Positions 20,601 to 32,989 of a stretch of DNA of 64,000 nucleotides are shown piece by piece. Under the pieces are notes generated by a model. It was not told the origin of the DNA. It ran no database searches and saw only the letters and a list, made by a program, of their open reading frames with translations. The position numbers and the translations under genes are program-made. Origin of the DNA: Sabellastarte sp. h YS-2021 (taxonomy: Eukaryota; Annelida; Polychaeta; Sabellida; Sabellidae); NCBI GenBank assembly GCA_964017235.1, contig OZ024931.1:21800189-21864188 (forward strand). Direction: 5' to 3'. How positions within the stretch are numbered: the stretch's first letter is position 1; each line of letters opens with the position of its first letter.

Positions 20601-21544
20601 TTCCTCACAATGTAAAATGTACATATAATGCTTGATAGATGCCTAAAACATAGAATATTTTGTGTATCCATGATAACTGGAGATTAGAATTGTAATCAAT
20701 TTAATGTGTGTTTTGCTAATATTATCACAGTCTCACATTTGACATTGACATAATTACGCTTCCCTGTTCAAGTGACATGCGCTTATGTTTATGCAACCAG
20801 GATAACTTGTTTGTTATTTCATGACAGAAACTGGAATATAAACTTTACAGTTTGTGTAATATAAGAATTCTGAAAGTTATCACAGATACTTGGAATTTCA
20901 CTTCATTATGTCCCCATTGCCGTATTGTGTAAAGGTGTTCTCACTGCCCCTTTCTCGCGACAAGTTTTGCACCTTGGCTTTTCAAATTTACAGCACATGT
21001 TCAGTATCACAAAAGCTTGCCTTGGGACATTTTGCTCTTATTTTTAGAAAAAGTAGGCTGTCGTGGCCATTTCGTTGAAAATAATCATCCCTTTTGTACT
21101 GACAAGCTGTTGTTTGATCTCAGTTGAATCTTGTTACAGGTGATATATTAAACAGTGACTTTTATGTCTTTTTAAAATTTTAACTTTGAATGATACATAT
21201 TCTGTAAAAGTAGTGGAATCTTTGTACAAGTGGAAACCACTATAATGGAGACCTCTTAAAAACCAGAGCTACAGATTGTCTTAAACACATGTTTGGTCAA
21301 GCACAGAGAGGGTCACCTCTCAGAGAGAAATATTTGTTTGAAATATTCTTGTTCTTTTCACAAATTTCTGGCTTGTACCACATGACCAGCCACAAGTGAG
21401 GATAAGGTAGGTTTTTAACTTATGGAACCATAAATTGCAGTAACATTTTTCTTACAGTCTCATGCCATTTGTCTGAAAAGTCTCAGAATTTCAATAAATT
21501 TGTCATTTCCATTTTCATTGTGAATTAGTTAGCAAGTTTAGCAT
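17634..21544 (+). other. ADAP 3' untranslated and downstream sequence
   Basis: AT-rich, without splice-framed ORFs or recognised repeats over most of its length. An A run lies at 17688-17701. Candidate poly-A signals (AATAAA) occur near 18126, 19055 and 21904, so the 3' UTR end cannot be fixed. I see no other gene. Confidence 0.5.
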
Positions 21545-21547
21545 GTA

Positions 21548-21665
21548 AATGCACTGGGCTCTCACCTCGTTGGTTGAGGGTTTGGACCCAGCTCATGAGT
21601 GTTGGACTGACTGAGGGCCTGTCCTAATATGACCTTGGCTGTTGAAAAAGAAAGTCAAGTCCCAT
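21548..21665 (+). repeat. tRNA-type SINE copy
   Basis: GCTCTCACCTCGTTGGTTGA and GGTTTGGACCC resemble pol-III A and B boxes, although they are closer together than in a tRNA. The tail GGCCTGTCCTAATATGACCT and TTGGCTGTTG is shared with the inverted copy at 62560-62715, so both are members of one SINE family. Confidence 0.6.
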
Positions 21666-22659
21666 TTTTGAGCGTGTTGTTGTTTGATTGTAACTAACTG
21701 GTGGTATTTCTTGTCACTTTCTCACACTGTGGTAAATTTCACATTTCTTGCGCTGTATTTTTTGAGCAAGAGTGTGTTGTATTTTTATTGTTGTTATTTA
21801 TGCATGTATTACCTGATCCTCTCTTGTGTTGTGGTTTTCTCACTAACTTTTGAAGCTGTAATTGTAAGTGGTAGTGGCATGTGCCTTAAATCTGTGAGTA
21901 ACCAATAAATTCATATCATACTCGTGCAAAAATCTGGCATTGTTAGCCTTGTTTTGACTGGTTGCAAGCTGATTTATTGTGCCAATGTCTATTGTCCCTT
22001 AAAAGGTGCAGCAGGTGTTCTTTTTGTATGAAGTTTGTATATGGATTGATTAATTAGGGTTTAACACTTGACAAGATGTTTGGGTCATATCATGATGGGT
22101 TGGTCAGTATACTGCACCAAGGAGCAATTGCTATTGTAATCAACTACCAACAAGAGGCTGAGTCAGTCAATGCATATTTTTATCAAAAGCAGTCAGTTTT
22201 AAATTATTCAATGATAAAGGCAAGCTATGTATGTATAGTTTAGACATTTGAGATTGGATAACCTTGATCTGGTTATATGTAATTTCATCATCTATGATGG
22301 CCTGTTATGGATGAGTTTCTCTCCAGATTCATAATCTTTGAGTGTATTGGCTCACACTCTAATGGGGCTTGTAACACATGTTCAGAGGGCAGATTTGATT
22401 GTGAAATATCTGTTGTTAAACAGGGTAGACAAATCATAATAAACAATGGTTTCTTTTAATATCAAAATTACAGTTTCAGCTCTCAACACGATTGAGAATG
22501 TACTAACTTTACAGATTATGTATTTCAGTGAGGGATAGTTACATTTCCAGTGCTGCTATTGTACCAAATAGGGGTGGCAGTAAGTTGGAGCCTTTGACAA
22601 GAAAGATATTAAATAATCACATAACAGAACCATTTTCACTTCTGTCATTGTTATCCCAC
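21666..22659. other. Intergenic, no gene seen
   Basis: No credible ORF. Around 22050-22170, TTAGGGTTTAACACTTGACA and CATATCATGATGGG look like a weak copy of a dispersed repeat, but no second copy in this window confirms it. Confidence 0.4.
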
Positions 22660-22930
22660 AGTCTTTAAAACCTGCGTGGGTATTGTTTTTACCCCGTTGC
22701 TGTGGGTGGGTGGTCAGAAACAATCTGCTCTGGGCTGTATCCCATAAAGAATAAGGTGTGGGATGTGGGTGTGGTGACCTTAACCTTTAAAATCTTTTCT
22801 GGGCTATATACCGTAAGGTCTAGGAAGTTGATACTTGGTAGGGAATTGGCTGGAGGATGTCAGTATGCAATGTGACAGTGTGACCTCGATGTAACCTTTG
22901 ACCTTGGCTCTCCCAGAATATTGGTCATAT
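22660..22930 (+). repeat. Dispersed repeat copy (family of 10812-11756), left part
   Basis: CGTGGGTATTGTTTTTACCCC, then GGTGGGTGG, CTGGGCTATATACCGTAAGG, GAAGTTGATACTTGGTAGGG and GATGTAACCTTTGACCTTG follow the order seen at 10812-11100. One core unit is present and the right end is missing. Confidence 0.78.
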
Positions 22931-23910
22931 TTGAGACATATTTCTCCTATCACAAAAATGATGATGTCATCTTGCAGTTGACTTGCCTTGTTTTGATACT
23001 TTGTATTTACAAATTTTTTTCCGTCTTAAGTTATTTCTCCGATAGCTTTCTGCTACGTGTAATGTCTGTTCTGAAAGTCTCTTGGTCTTTGCACTGTTTC
23101 ACCTGATCTGTAACTCATATACACCTGAACAAGTACCTGAGTACAAAATGTATGACTACCTTATGAAACCGCTTGGTGTACCAAATTGTTGGTCACTCCC
23201 CTAGAAATAATGTCAGATGTTTCGTGTTGTGCATGTTTGTTTTATTATGTGTTATAATAACACTGTTCTGTACATTTTTCCAAGTCTAAGAGATTTGTTT
23301 GTTTACCTGTTGTATGTTTATTTCTACTATCAGTGTGCCAAATACACAAACTCTGTGTGAGTTATAACTAAAAACCTCTGTTCAGGCTTAATACCTTGTA
23401 TGTACAGTAGATTTTGTATAAATAAAACTGCCATAAGTAGAGGGTTGTCATAAGTAGGGGTTATTTCTCAATCACAACAATTTTAATGTCACATGTAAGG
23501 GTAACTAATATTCAACATATATTAAATATCCTTGGGCCAGAATAACTAAAAACCTTAAATATAAGCTCTCACTTAAACATAGGATATTTGTCTTGGCTAC
23601 ATTTGTGTTTAAGTTGGTATTGACGAACTTTAGTCCCACATAAACAATACTTAAATTCATCCAGGAACATCCTCCTAAGCCATAGTTTTTACTTTTTCGT
23701 AGGAAGTACGAAAAGCTGTCTTTAATACCAAAGGGATACAAAAACCCCAAAATTTGGACAGTAGTGTATGAAATTTACAGGAAAACTTGGACCTGTAACT
23801 CAAAAATGTTGCAGTATCATTGCAAAAGAAATCAGTTCGGATTTCATTGTAAGTAAAAATAATATTTAGTTTCGTAATTGACCAAGTGGCAAACATAAAG
23901 AATAAATGGT
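22931..23910. other. Intergenic, no gene seen
   Basis: AT-rich sequence with no ORF above background and no repeat that matches elsewhere in the window. Confidence 0.45.
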
Positions 23911-23914
23911 TTAA

Positions 23915-24394
23915 CCCTTTCGCTACTGAAGGATCGTTATTCTGGGGGACTGTAGCCATATGACGTCATATCACGTCAGAAACGCCAATAAAGTAAAACA
24001 TTAACTCCCTACCTTATACACTTCATTTGCGGTATTTTTCGGCATATTTCATTAGGAATTGATAAAAGTCAAACGGGGAAATTCGTGGGAATTCCCCCAA
24101 TAAATATAACCACAAGTAAACAATATGCAGTTATATGCGGTAAATACGGCAATATTTACAGAAACCAGTTAAAATAGCTAAAAATGGCGATTTTTGTTTA
24201 AAATATGACATAACATACATATATTTTACTTAAGCAATCGTTTTAATACTGATAAACCAAAGAAAACGTATTGCAGTATACTGAAGGGAAAGAAGAAATC
24301 AATATTATTGCCGTCGACCCTGTATCGACAGACATGGTACCTGGTAATACACATAAGCGTCGACTGCTAGATGTCATAGATGGTAGCGAAAGGG
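23915..24394. mobile_element. piggyBac-like MITE flanked by TTAA
   Basis: The element is bounded by TTAA at 23911-23914 and 24395-24398. Its ends are CCCTTTCGCTAC and the inverted GTAGCGAAAGGG, a 12-bp perfect terminal repeat. TTAA duplication with CCCTTT ends is typical of piggyBac (Kolobok elements also use TTAA). The 480-bp body has GACGTCATATCACGTCAG near the left end and no transposase. Confidence 0.88.
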
Positions 24395-24398
24395 TTAA

Positions 24399-27360
24399 TA
24401 TTGTTTTTTATAATGTGAACATTTTTCTGAGAAAATAATTAGCAGTCGGGTTGGTTTGGGTTAATTTCGTATATTACTCCCAGTAGTATAAAATATCTTT
24501 AGCATATTTTAGATTCAACCTTCTATTTCTACCCAAAGTTCATGAAATACACAAAATGTGATATTTGTCAAAGTGGGTTTAACTAGAAGTTGCCATAAAA
24601 AGAATTAATGGCTGACAATTTGCAACTTTGAGATCATATCCACAGCATCTTTTGTACAACTCTCTTTTTGGATGACAGTTATATTTTAATCATGAATGTT
24701 ACCAAATGATTTTTTTTTTTTTTGTTCTTAAAACAGTTATTCAGTTTTTGCATTTGTGCATTATACTAAAAGATTGATTGGAGATCTATGTTTGTAATGA
24801 GTTTTGTGTGGGACATGTGGTCATGAATTTGCCAGTGTCATTGGTTTTTCTCCCAATCACCCAAATTAGACTTGTGAGCAAAATCAAAAACACTATCTGA
24901 CCAACCATTAACTTGTTGCAGGACAGTCTAATTACAGTAGCCGTGGCTGGCCATAAGAAATACTTGAAATATCTAAAAACCTTTGCCAGAGAGTATCTCT
25001 GTCAAAACTACTGACTTATAGCAACTTTTAATGGTCTTAAGCCCCATCTCTTTTGTCATACCACCAATCCTTGACTGTAGTACACTTTACATTCTTCATT
25101 CTTTGACAGTATCCTTTGTTCCAGCACCCAAGTTTTAAATATGCTAGGTCTTACACTTGATCGTGTAAGTGAAGTCGGGGTATAATATGAAAGATATTGA
25201 GAGCATCAAGTTACAGATGCTTTTGACGAATTTCTAGGAATAAGGTACCCTGTGCATAACGAATGGATGTAAACACAGATGTCTGATGTTGGGGCCTCAA
25301 TAGTTTACTTGTTTGACATTAAATCACAAGGCTCACACTAGATGAGTCATGGGGTTTGATTCATCCCCATGGCAACATGTAGAAATAGCTGCGGTCCTAA
25401 CTGCTTAACAGGATGTAACACCCCAACCATGGTATCTGATAAATTTATGGGTGTCCTTCTATAGAGCTAGAGTATGTCTTGAAATATTTCAAACATTAAC
25501 ATCAGTCTCTTATTTTGCTTTGGATAATGATCATAAATGAAATATTGTTGCATACCACAAAAGCCATCATTTGATTCCCAAGTATTCCCCAGTTACTAAA
25601 ACATTGCTATGTAAATAACATAATTAAACTGATCATAGATTGAAGATAAGTTGGCTATTGGATTTCAAAATAAATCTCCTGGCATAGGGAAAACTGTTAA
25701 AATATTTTGAAATTGTGCCCATTTAGTTTCTGGAACAATATTGAAATACAGACAATTGTATCCATCAATAAAGAAATATTGATATATCCACAGTAACATA
25801 TCACAGCATGTCCAGGTCCTTACTTCTTTGTGGCTTTGGACATCTGATTTAGGACTGCAATATTTTCACTGCATTTCGTTTAGGTTTGTATCTGTTCTCA
25901 TACTGTAATACTACTACTATTTAGGTATCATGCTGTAAATACTGTCTGGATTGTAAAGTCACAGAATTCAGTATTCATTTTCTGCCTAATTTTTTTTTCA
26001 TTCATAATCTTCATTTTTTTTCAGAGTAATCTCATAATAAAGTTTGCATCCATTTTTACACAATGTGAAACACAAATGTTGTTCAGTAGCTGACTTTAAC
26101 AAGAGTTGTTTTATTTATTTTTATCAGAAAGAAACATAGAAGATCACAATAAAAGCTTATGATAGTTTATTAAAATGTAAAAGTATGAGATAGAAAAAAT
26201 ACTAAAACAAATAAGTGCAGTTGTCAGCATAATAAGACTGAGTATAATTTCAATATTACCCAGAAAAATACCCCATGAAATTTTTTTGTTTAAAAATTAA
26301 AACAAAAAAAAAACAGCACTTCACACAAGAAAAAGGGAGCATGTTTTTACAATGAACTTCTTGGTGCCAATTACTGGTTAAGTACCTGTTGAAGACTTTT
26401 TGTTGTTCTGGTTCAGATATTTGTAAGATAAGAAGCAGTGCCAAGGCTATACTCTACTGAGAAAATATGACTCCAATCCAATCTATAGTTTTCAAGTTTT
26501 GCTTACGAACAAATGATTGCAATTACAATACAATGTCATGATATTCAGTGTGTTAAGTTTATACGAATATATATATCCTGGTCTGTATATCCCCGAAAAA
26601 CATCCTATATGCTGCGTGGTGGATAATAAAACAAAAAGCCTAGCGTAGAGGAACAGTAAAGACCTGCAGATAGTGTCAGTTGGCTTTCATCTCTGAGGTC
26701 ATGGGTACAAGTCTAAGTCTCAGTCACATGTGTGATGCACTGCAGGCTTAACATTGTGTTCTTGAAATGGAAATTAAGCCTCAAACTATGACCTTTCATC
26801 TTTTTAGAAGTTTTTTAATATTCAGAAGTTTGCACTTTTCAGGAAGCACCCCTGAATTTTTGTACAGGCAGAGGCTATTACTTCTCTGTAAATGACTCCA
26901 AAAACCTTCTGAACACCTTAAAGCAAGGAATACTCCCTGAGCAATCTGTTGTAGCCTTTTCAAACTCAAGGTGGTATACCCTCCGGTAGAAGTTTTACTT
27001 GGCAGATAGTGAACCATTTTACAGTTAATTTCTTTAATTTTTGTTTTGTGTGTCTGCTAAAATTTGAGTTTCCACAAAAGAGGCTGAAATAGAGCATGTG
27101 TTGCATGTAAAAAAATTGTTTTATTTTCCAAAGTGTTTTCTGTGTATATAATTTTGTTTGGCATTATGTACTTTCGGTTCTGGCAACTATGCTACACTAC
27201 CCCACTGCTTTTATGATCATGTCAGAATATTATAAAGAATAGAAAGTAAGATTAGGGATATTACAAGATGCTCGAGCACTGTAAAGGAAACAAGAACTGA
27301 TGGTACATGATCAACAGGACCTTCTGAATACCACTGAATGGCACTCTTAACACCATCATT
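24399..27360. other. Intergenic, no gene seen
   Basis: No ORF of coding character. A possible tRNA-type SINE fragment lies at about 26665-26790 (GTTGGCTTTCATCTCTGAGG and GGGTACAAGTCT). Several poly-T and poly-A runs are present. Confidence 0.45.
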
Positions 27361-28245
27361 ATCTCCACCAAGGAGAATATGTTTTTGACACGTATGATTT
27401 CAAAAGTTATGGACGAATTTTGATGAAACTTTCTGCAAATGTTAACAGTTGCACAAGGAATAGATGAAGGATCTTTTATATCTGTGAGATAGGGCTGTTT
27501 TATGGGAGTGTTCCACTTGAACCGACCCTATAACCGACTCTACAAATTTCGGGCAGATAACACATACTGGCTTGTTTGGATCCAGATACCAACCTGACTT
27601 GGGGTCGGGATGATTTTTAACCCCAGCCCATGAAGGCCGGGCGGCAGTGGCAGGGGGCATAAAGTTTGTGGGTGTTCCAAAGCCTAAACGCAGGCTTAGG
27701 TTTTAGGGGTTGCAAGCAACAACTGTTGCTGTAGCAACACTTTTTAAAGATGTTTTGGTTTAAAGTTTGTTGGTGTGTTCCATAGCCTAAACCCATGCAC
27801 AGATTTTTCACCATAATTTTAGGGTATGTTTACTCCAAGAGGATCTAGAGCTAATTAGGTTTTTGGGGGTATCTTGTAACAACTGTTGCCATGGCAACAC
27901 TTTTAAGAATTTTGGGTCTTAAAATTTGTGGGTATTCCACAGCCTAAACCCATGCACAGAGTTTTACCAAATTTTCAGGACATGTTTATGCTAAGAGGAT
28001 CTAGAGCTGACATTTTTGAGGGTATCTGGCAACAATTGCTACCATGGCAACACTTTGAATATGTTTGGGTTTTAATGTGGGTGTTCCACAGCCTAAACCA
28101 ATGCATGGGTTTTCACCAAATTTTCAGGATATGTTAACCAAAATAGGATCTAGAGCTGAGTAAGTTTTGTAGGGTATCTGGTTGCCATGGCAATGTTTTA
28201 AATACTTTTTTGGTGTTAAACTTCCTAATTAAAAAAGGGTGCTGT
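27361..28245. repeat. ~150-bp tandem repeat, about four units
   Basis: The phrase GCCTAAACCCATGCACAG recurs with GCCTAAAC at 27682, 27785, 27942 and 28091, so units are about 149-157 bp with the first shortened. Each unit has GAGGATCTAGAGCT, AACTGTTGCCATGGCAACAC and TTCCACAGCCTAAAC. The leading part (27361-27445, AAAGTTATGGACGAATTTTG) resembles the separate repeats at 46260 and 49260. The palindrome GTTGCCATGGCAAC is kept in each unit. Confidence 0.82.
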
Positions 28246-28614
28246 TAAACGTATGTTACTACAGTTGGATTGTTATCCCCCTCTGGCCAAGGCCAGAGTT
28301 GGGAGATAATGAAATGCCTTCCTTGCGTGTGTGGTGTGTGTAGGGGTGCGTGGATGTATGTATGTGCTGTCACATTTTTAAATCAAGCTTTATATCGCAT
28401 TTATTTATGAAGGTATCTTCACTGAATATGCGGAGAATGTTTATGGCTGTGAAAACATGTCTGTAAAAAATTTTGCACCCTTTTGCAGCCATAGCCAATT
28501 GCTAAAAATCATTGATATGTTCATATGTTCTAAAATTTAAAATATTGCAGCTAGCTGTATCAGATTTACACAAAATGTAAGTGGCTAGGAAAGCTTGCCT
28601 GAGATATTTAATGT

Positions 28615-28875
28615 CAAATGGGGGGGGGCCTAATATCTCCCTTGGCATTGAACCTAGGGGTTTGGAAAGAGAAAACCACTGCTTGGAAATCTTGATCTTC
28701 AAATCTTTTGCAATGTCAAATTTAACCTTTGACCCCTGCTTCAAGGTCATGTAGGGTCATCATGCTAAAAGGGCCTTGTATCTCCCTTATAATTGGTTCT
28801 AGGGCTTCAAAATATGAAAACAGCTTGTAAGAAATCATGCTCTGGTAATCTTACATCTGAAAACATTTTGTGGAT
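28615..28875. repeat. Diverged copy of the 147-bp repeat family
   Basis: TAATATCTCCCTTGGCATTG, TAGGGGTTTGGAAAGAGAAA, TTTGACCCCTGCTTCAAGGTCA and ATCTCCCTTATAATTGGTTC follow the order of the array at 7735-8690. About one and a half units remain. Confidence 0.75.
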
Positions 28876-29239
28876 TCTGTTTTCTTCTTTCAACTGAAGT
28901 TGTTTCTAAGATTTTCCCAAATCTGATTGTTGTTGCTTATTTAGTTTTACCTTCAGGCTGGGGTTCTTGCCTGCTGAGGCTGCTTCTCCATGACAAGTCA
29001 GGAAACTACCAGGACAAGCCGTACACCCCTTATAGACAAGCCCTATCAAGCCCCGACAAGCTGTACTCACAAACAGACAGGACTGGACCATTTTCTCGAC
29101 TTGCCACGACTGGACTTATTAAATCCTGGAATCAGGATCCAGAGTCGGGATCAAACCAAAACTCTATAAACCACTTCTGGCTGTCATAAAACATTATTTG
29201 TCACTGCAAAGATGCCAGCTACACATTAGAGAGACTTTG

Positions 29240-30044
29240 AAATCATGATTTGTAGACAGAAAAGGACACATCTGAACCCAGGACCTGCACCTGCCTACAG
29301 CTGGCACCACAGCCCAAGCCAGCTCCCAGGCGAAGAAGAAAGGCACCAACCCCTGGGTCATGCCCTGGATGTTTCAAAGACAACAAAAAGGATGCTAAAG
29401 CAACCTTCTGACCGACATAATACACACTGACATCCCATGATACCAGAATTTTGTCAGGATGCCACCTGCCTTTTTTTACCTCATTGAAGAACACATACCA
29501 CCGCATCAAGAAGTGAGTTACAATTTTAGGAGGCTCTTAGAAGTTGGATTGAAGCTGATGAGTGGAAAAGGCTGGAGAAGTTCAAATAGATCTTTATAAG
29601 AAGCACAAATTTTCAACAGAGGCGATTTGAGGGCACTATTTCTTGCTGGGTGACGACGCCTTTGCCATGATGTGAAACCCTACAGCAGAAGACAACTCAC
29701 AAGGGGAGCAAGAATAGCCAACAGGATCTTTAGAGGGTGGTTGAAAATGCCTTTGGAATAGAGTGAGCTGATTCAGGGTAGTACTGGGCACCATGTAGCA
29801 AAGACCAAGGGTTGTAAGACATTGTGTTACATTGTGTGATGTTGCACAACATGTTGACCAAGGGGGAGCAGACAGGGCACCAACCCCCGCAAATGATGTA
29901 GCAGAACTACAAAATGAACAGGTGGTGTATGTGCCTAATGAGAACTACAGGAATCCTTCCAGGGAGGCCAAACATCAACGAGACCTACTGAAAGACTACT
30001 TTAATCACATGGGGGTATTGGCTGGGCAGGAGAACAGGATCTGA
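29240..30044 (+). pseudogene. PIF/Harbinger nuclease relic (HARBI1-like)
   Basis: Fragments in several frames follow the order of a Harbinger transposase C-terminus: FLLGDDAFA (about 29640), NPTAED, RIANRIFRG, RVVENAFGI (29736-29762), then RVLGTM and CVTLCDVAQH. A 70-codon open part at 29832-30044 ends with AKHQRDLLKDYFNHMGVLAG. The DDAFA block and VVENAFGI motif identify the DDE nuclease family. Several stops and internal deletions make it dead. The N-terminal half was not recognised. A MADF-domain relic on the opposite strand at 32990-33720 may be the element's second gene. Confidence 0.75.
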
Positions 30045-30899
30045 GATGTGTCAAACAACAAGCCTGGGGCAGAAGCTGGCATCTATCAGTCCTTTTCAAG
30101 ACTACCCAATTATTCCGAAAACTTTTATTTAAGCTGGTGTTGCTCAAATGTACAACAAATTCCCAAAGAAAATTCAATCCATTTCCAACAAGTTTTAAAA
30201 CTATTTCATACCAAATCACAAATCCCTTGTTAAAAACCTTCAACCCAAGTTATGTAAAAATGACCCCCATTATAAGTTAATAAACCTTTGAAGAAATTGT
30301 GTTTCAAAATTATATTTTCTTGCAAATTTCCAAAATATTTTTAAGTTCAAAATCTTCGAAACCTTTGGGACACCTCAGAAGGGTCAAAAGTCAAAAGGTC
30401 GAATCCAAAGGTCAAAATATTTCCCCCAAATGTCAAACCTTCCTTAAACTCTGTTTTTTTTTTTTTTTTGTTGTTGATATTTTTAAATTTTGGCCAAAAT
30501 TTCATCGCCTTTATCCCATTTTTTTTTTTGTGCCAAACAGCTGACATTATGTCCTCACTCTGCGGCATTGGCGTCTGCGTAAACAACTCCCCCCCCCCCC
30601 CAAACTACAAGACCCTGAGACATGCTGTCTTTTAAAAGATACCTTAATTATTGAGGATGAAAAATTGTTTTAAGGTATGCAGATCTGTTTGTTTCCCAGT
30701 GCCATTACCAGTGAGGTACCCCCACCGAAAGTGTGAAAATTTTATCTTCATCTCAATTTTGTTATTCACTATTGCAGGGATTTTTCTTATCTTGCATATA
30801 TGTACTAGGCCATAAGTAGATTCCCCTGCGTGAGTATCAGGCCTTGATCTTTTTTATGAATTTTATTAATTTCTAAATGCATTAAAATTCATGAAATCA
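30045..30899. other. Intergenic, homopolymer tracts only
   Basis: No gene. Poly-T runs are at 30451-30469 and 30519-30529, and a C tract at 30587-30600. Confidence 0.5.
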
Positions 30900-31885
30900 T
30901 GCACTAAATCACTTATAACTTGAAAGTATTGCATTTAGAGCATTTTGTTAAATTTGTTATTCAGCTACTATTACCATAGCTACAACATGGTGAGTAACTT
31001 GGGTGTCTATCCCAATAGTTATGTAATACCTACTTTCTGACTTTCAGTACCTTCCATAAAGAGTAAAATCACTGGTAACTTGAAAACTATGGCATATGCA
31101 GAATTTTGTATGAATATATTATTCAGCTAGTTTTGGGTAAGCTATAACATAATAAAATTTCAGACCTGTGGCTCATTCATTGCTGAGTAATAGCTACTTT
31201 TAGGTTCTCGCTGTTGAGTAAATCAGTTGTAACTTGAAAACAATTGCATTTACAGTATTTTGTATACTGGTAAATATGCTGTGCACATACTTTGGGGTCA
31301 GCTATAACATAGTAAGATTGCAGACATGTGGCTCATGGCATAGCAGAGCAATAGCTATTTTGAGGTTCTCACTGTTGAGTAAATCAGTTGTAACTCGCAA
31401 ACTATTGCATTTAGAGAATTTTGTTTAAATATGTTATTCACCTGCTTATGGGTCAGCTATGACATAATAAAATTATAGACCTGTTGGTCATGGAATAGCT
31501 GAGCAATAGCTACTTTAAGGTTCTCACTGTCGAGTACAACAGTTGTAACTTGAAAACTATTGCATTTAGAGTATTTTCTTTAAATATGTTATTCACCTAC
31601 ATTTCAGTCACCTATAACATAGTGAAATTGCAGACATGTAGCTCATTGCATAGCAGAGCAATAGCTACATTCAGCTTCTCACTGTTGAGTAAATCAGTTG
31701 AAACTTGATAACTATTGCATTTACAGTATTTTCTTTAAATGTGTCATTCACCTAATTTTGTGTCAGCTATACCATAGTAAAATTGCAGCCCTTTAACTCA
31801 TTGCATAGCTGAGCAATAGCTACTTTGAGATTCTCACTGTTGAGTAAATAGTTTTAATTTGAAAATTTGCATTTACAAAATTTTG
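30900..31885. repeat. 155-bp tandem repeat, six to seven units
   Basis: TTCTCACTGTTGAGTAAATC recurs at 31205, 31366, 31521, 31676 and 31831, a period of 155 bp after one 161-bp unit; more diverged units extend left to about 30900. The units share GAGTAAATCACTTATAACTTG, ATTGCATTTAGAG, AAATATGTTATTCACCTACTTT and GAGCAATAGCTACTTTGAGG with the 154-bp array at 7081-7695. Confidence 0.88.
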
Positions 31886-32093
31886 TTTGTTTTACACCCA
31901 TATTTTTACTTTCTAACATGTATTTTACTTCTGAATACCATTTGAAGGCACAACTTTTGTGTCCCTTTCATTTTTCACTTTTACTATGAAGCTTAACACA
32001 CAGTCAGCTGACACAGAACCTGTTCGTGATTTTAAAATTTTTTTCTAACTTTAAAATCTTTTAAGTTCAGTTTTGAAAAATTGAAGTTTTTTT

Positions 32094-32245
32094 AACTCCA
32101 ATTCATTCATTCATTTTTAATCATTCATTCATTCATATTCATTCATTTTCAATCATTCATTCATTAATTCATTTTTATTCATTCATTTATTTTATTCATA
32201 TTCATTCATTCTTTCATTTTCATTCATATTCATTCATTCATTGGG
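32094..32245. repeat. ATTC microsatellite
   Basis: About 150 bp of imperfect (ATTC)n with TTTT interruptions. Confidence 0.92.
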
Positions 32246-32989
32246 TCAAAGTGTTTTCTGTGGGGCGGTGTAATGCTTCTTGTTTTGGGAAGTTTTTTTA
32301 AAACACCAGCTATTAATTGTTTTTGAAAGATTCAGGTTGTCCAGAAAAGGACCTTTAAATATTTTACAGCAGTGGTCCTGAAAAGGACCCGATTGAGGGC
32401 AAGTGCAGTCGTTCTACTGCTGCTGCTGTTTAGCGTCAGCTCCCTGTGGAGGATGCTGAGGCTGGGCTGGGCTGGTGGCTGCTGATGTTCTTACTGTATG
32501 GCGTGGTGGTTGGAGGAGAGCGGATTGTGGTTGCATGTTGGATGGTGAAAACGGCTGCAGTGTGTCAATCTGTTGGTAGCTCATCACAGATTGAAGATTT
32601 CTTAAGAAGCTTGATAGTCCTGACTTTCTTCCCCTGTAGCGGATGCAACTTATGGTGGGTTGAAGTGCTTCATCGGGGTCAATGTGAACATATGTGGTCT
32701 TGAAGGTCCAGCCTGTTGGTCGTTAACTACTGGGAAGGAAGTCAGCTGCTCTCTTGATTGCTGCTGCTGTCCTTTGGTTGCCCCTTGGCTCTGCTGAGGG
32801 CTCTGGATGACCTGGCTTGCAGGCATCTGAGTCTCTGTGATGGTTAAGATGTTTTCCCTTGCAGGCTGGTGCTAGTTGTTGTTTAAAAGTCTCTGGCACA
32901 AATGTTGAAGTTGCACTTGAGCTTCGTGAAAGTGTCTGTTACTTTGGTTGCTGGGGCTGATGGCCTCTTTCCTCTGCCCTACTTTGGAT

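Noticed and set aside
22050-22170. Possible copy of a widespread molluscan repeat
   Set aside because: Resemblance is from memory only and no second copy in the window supports it.
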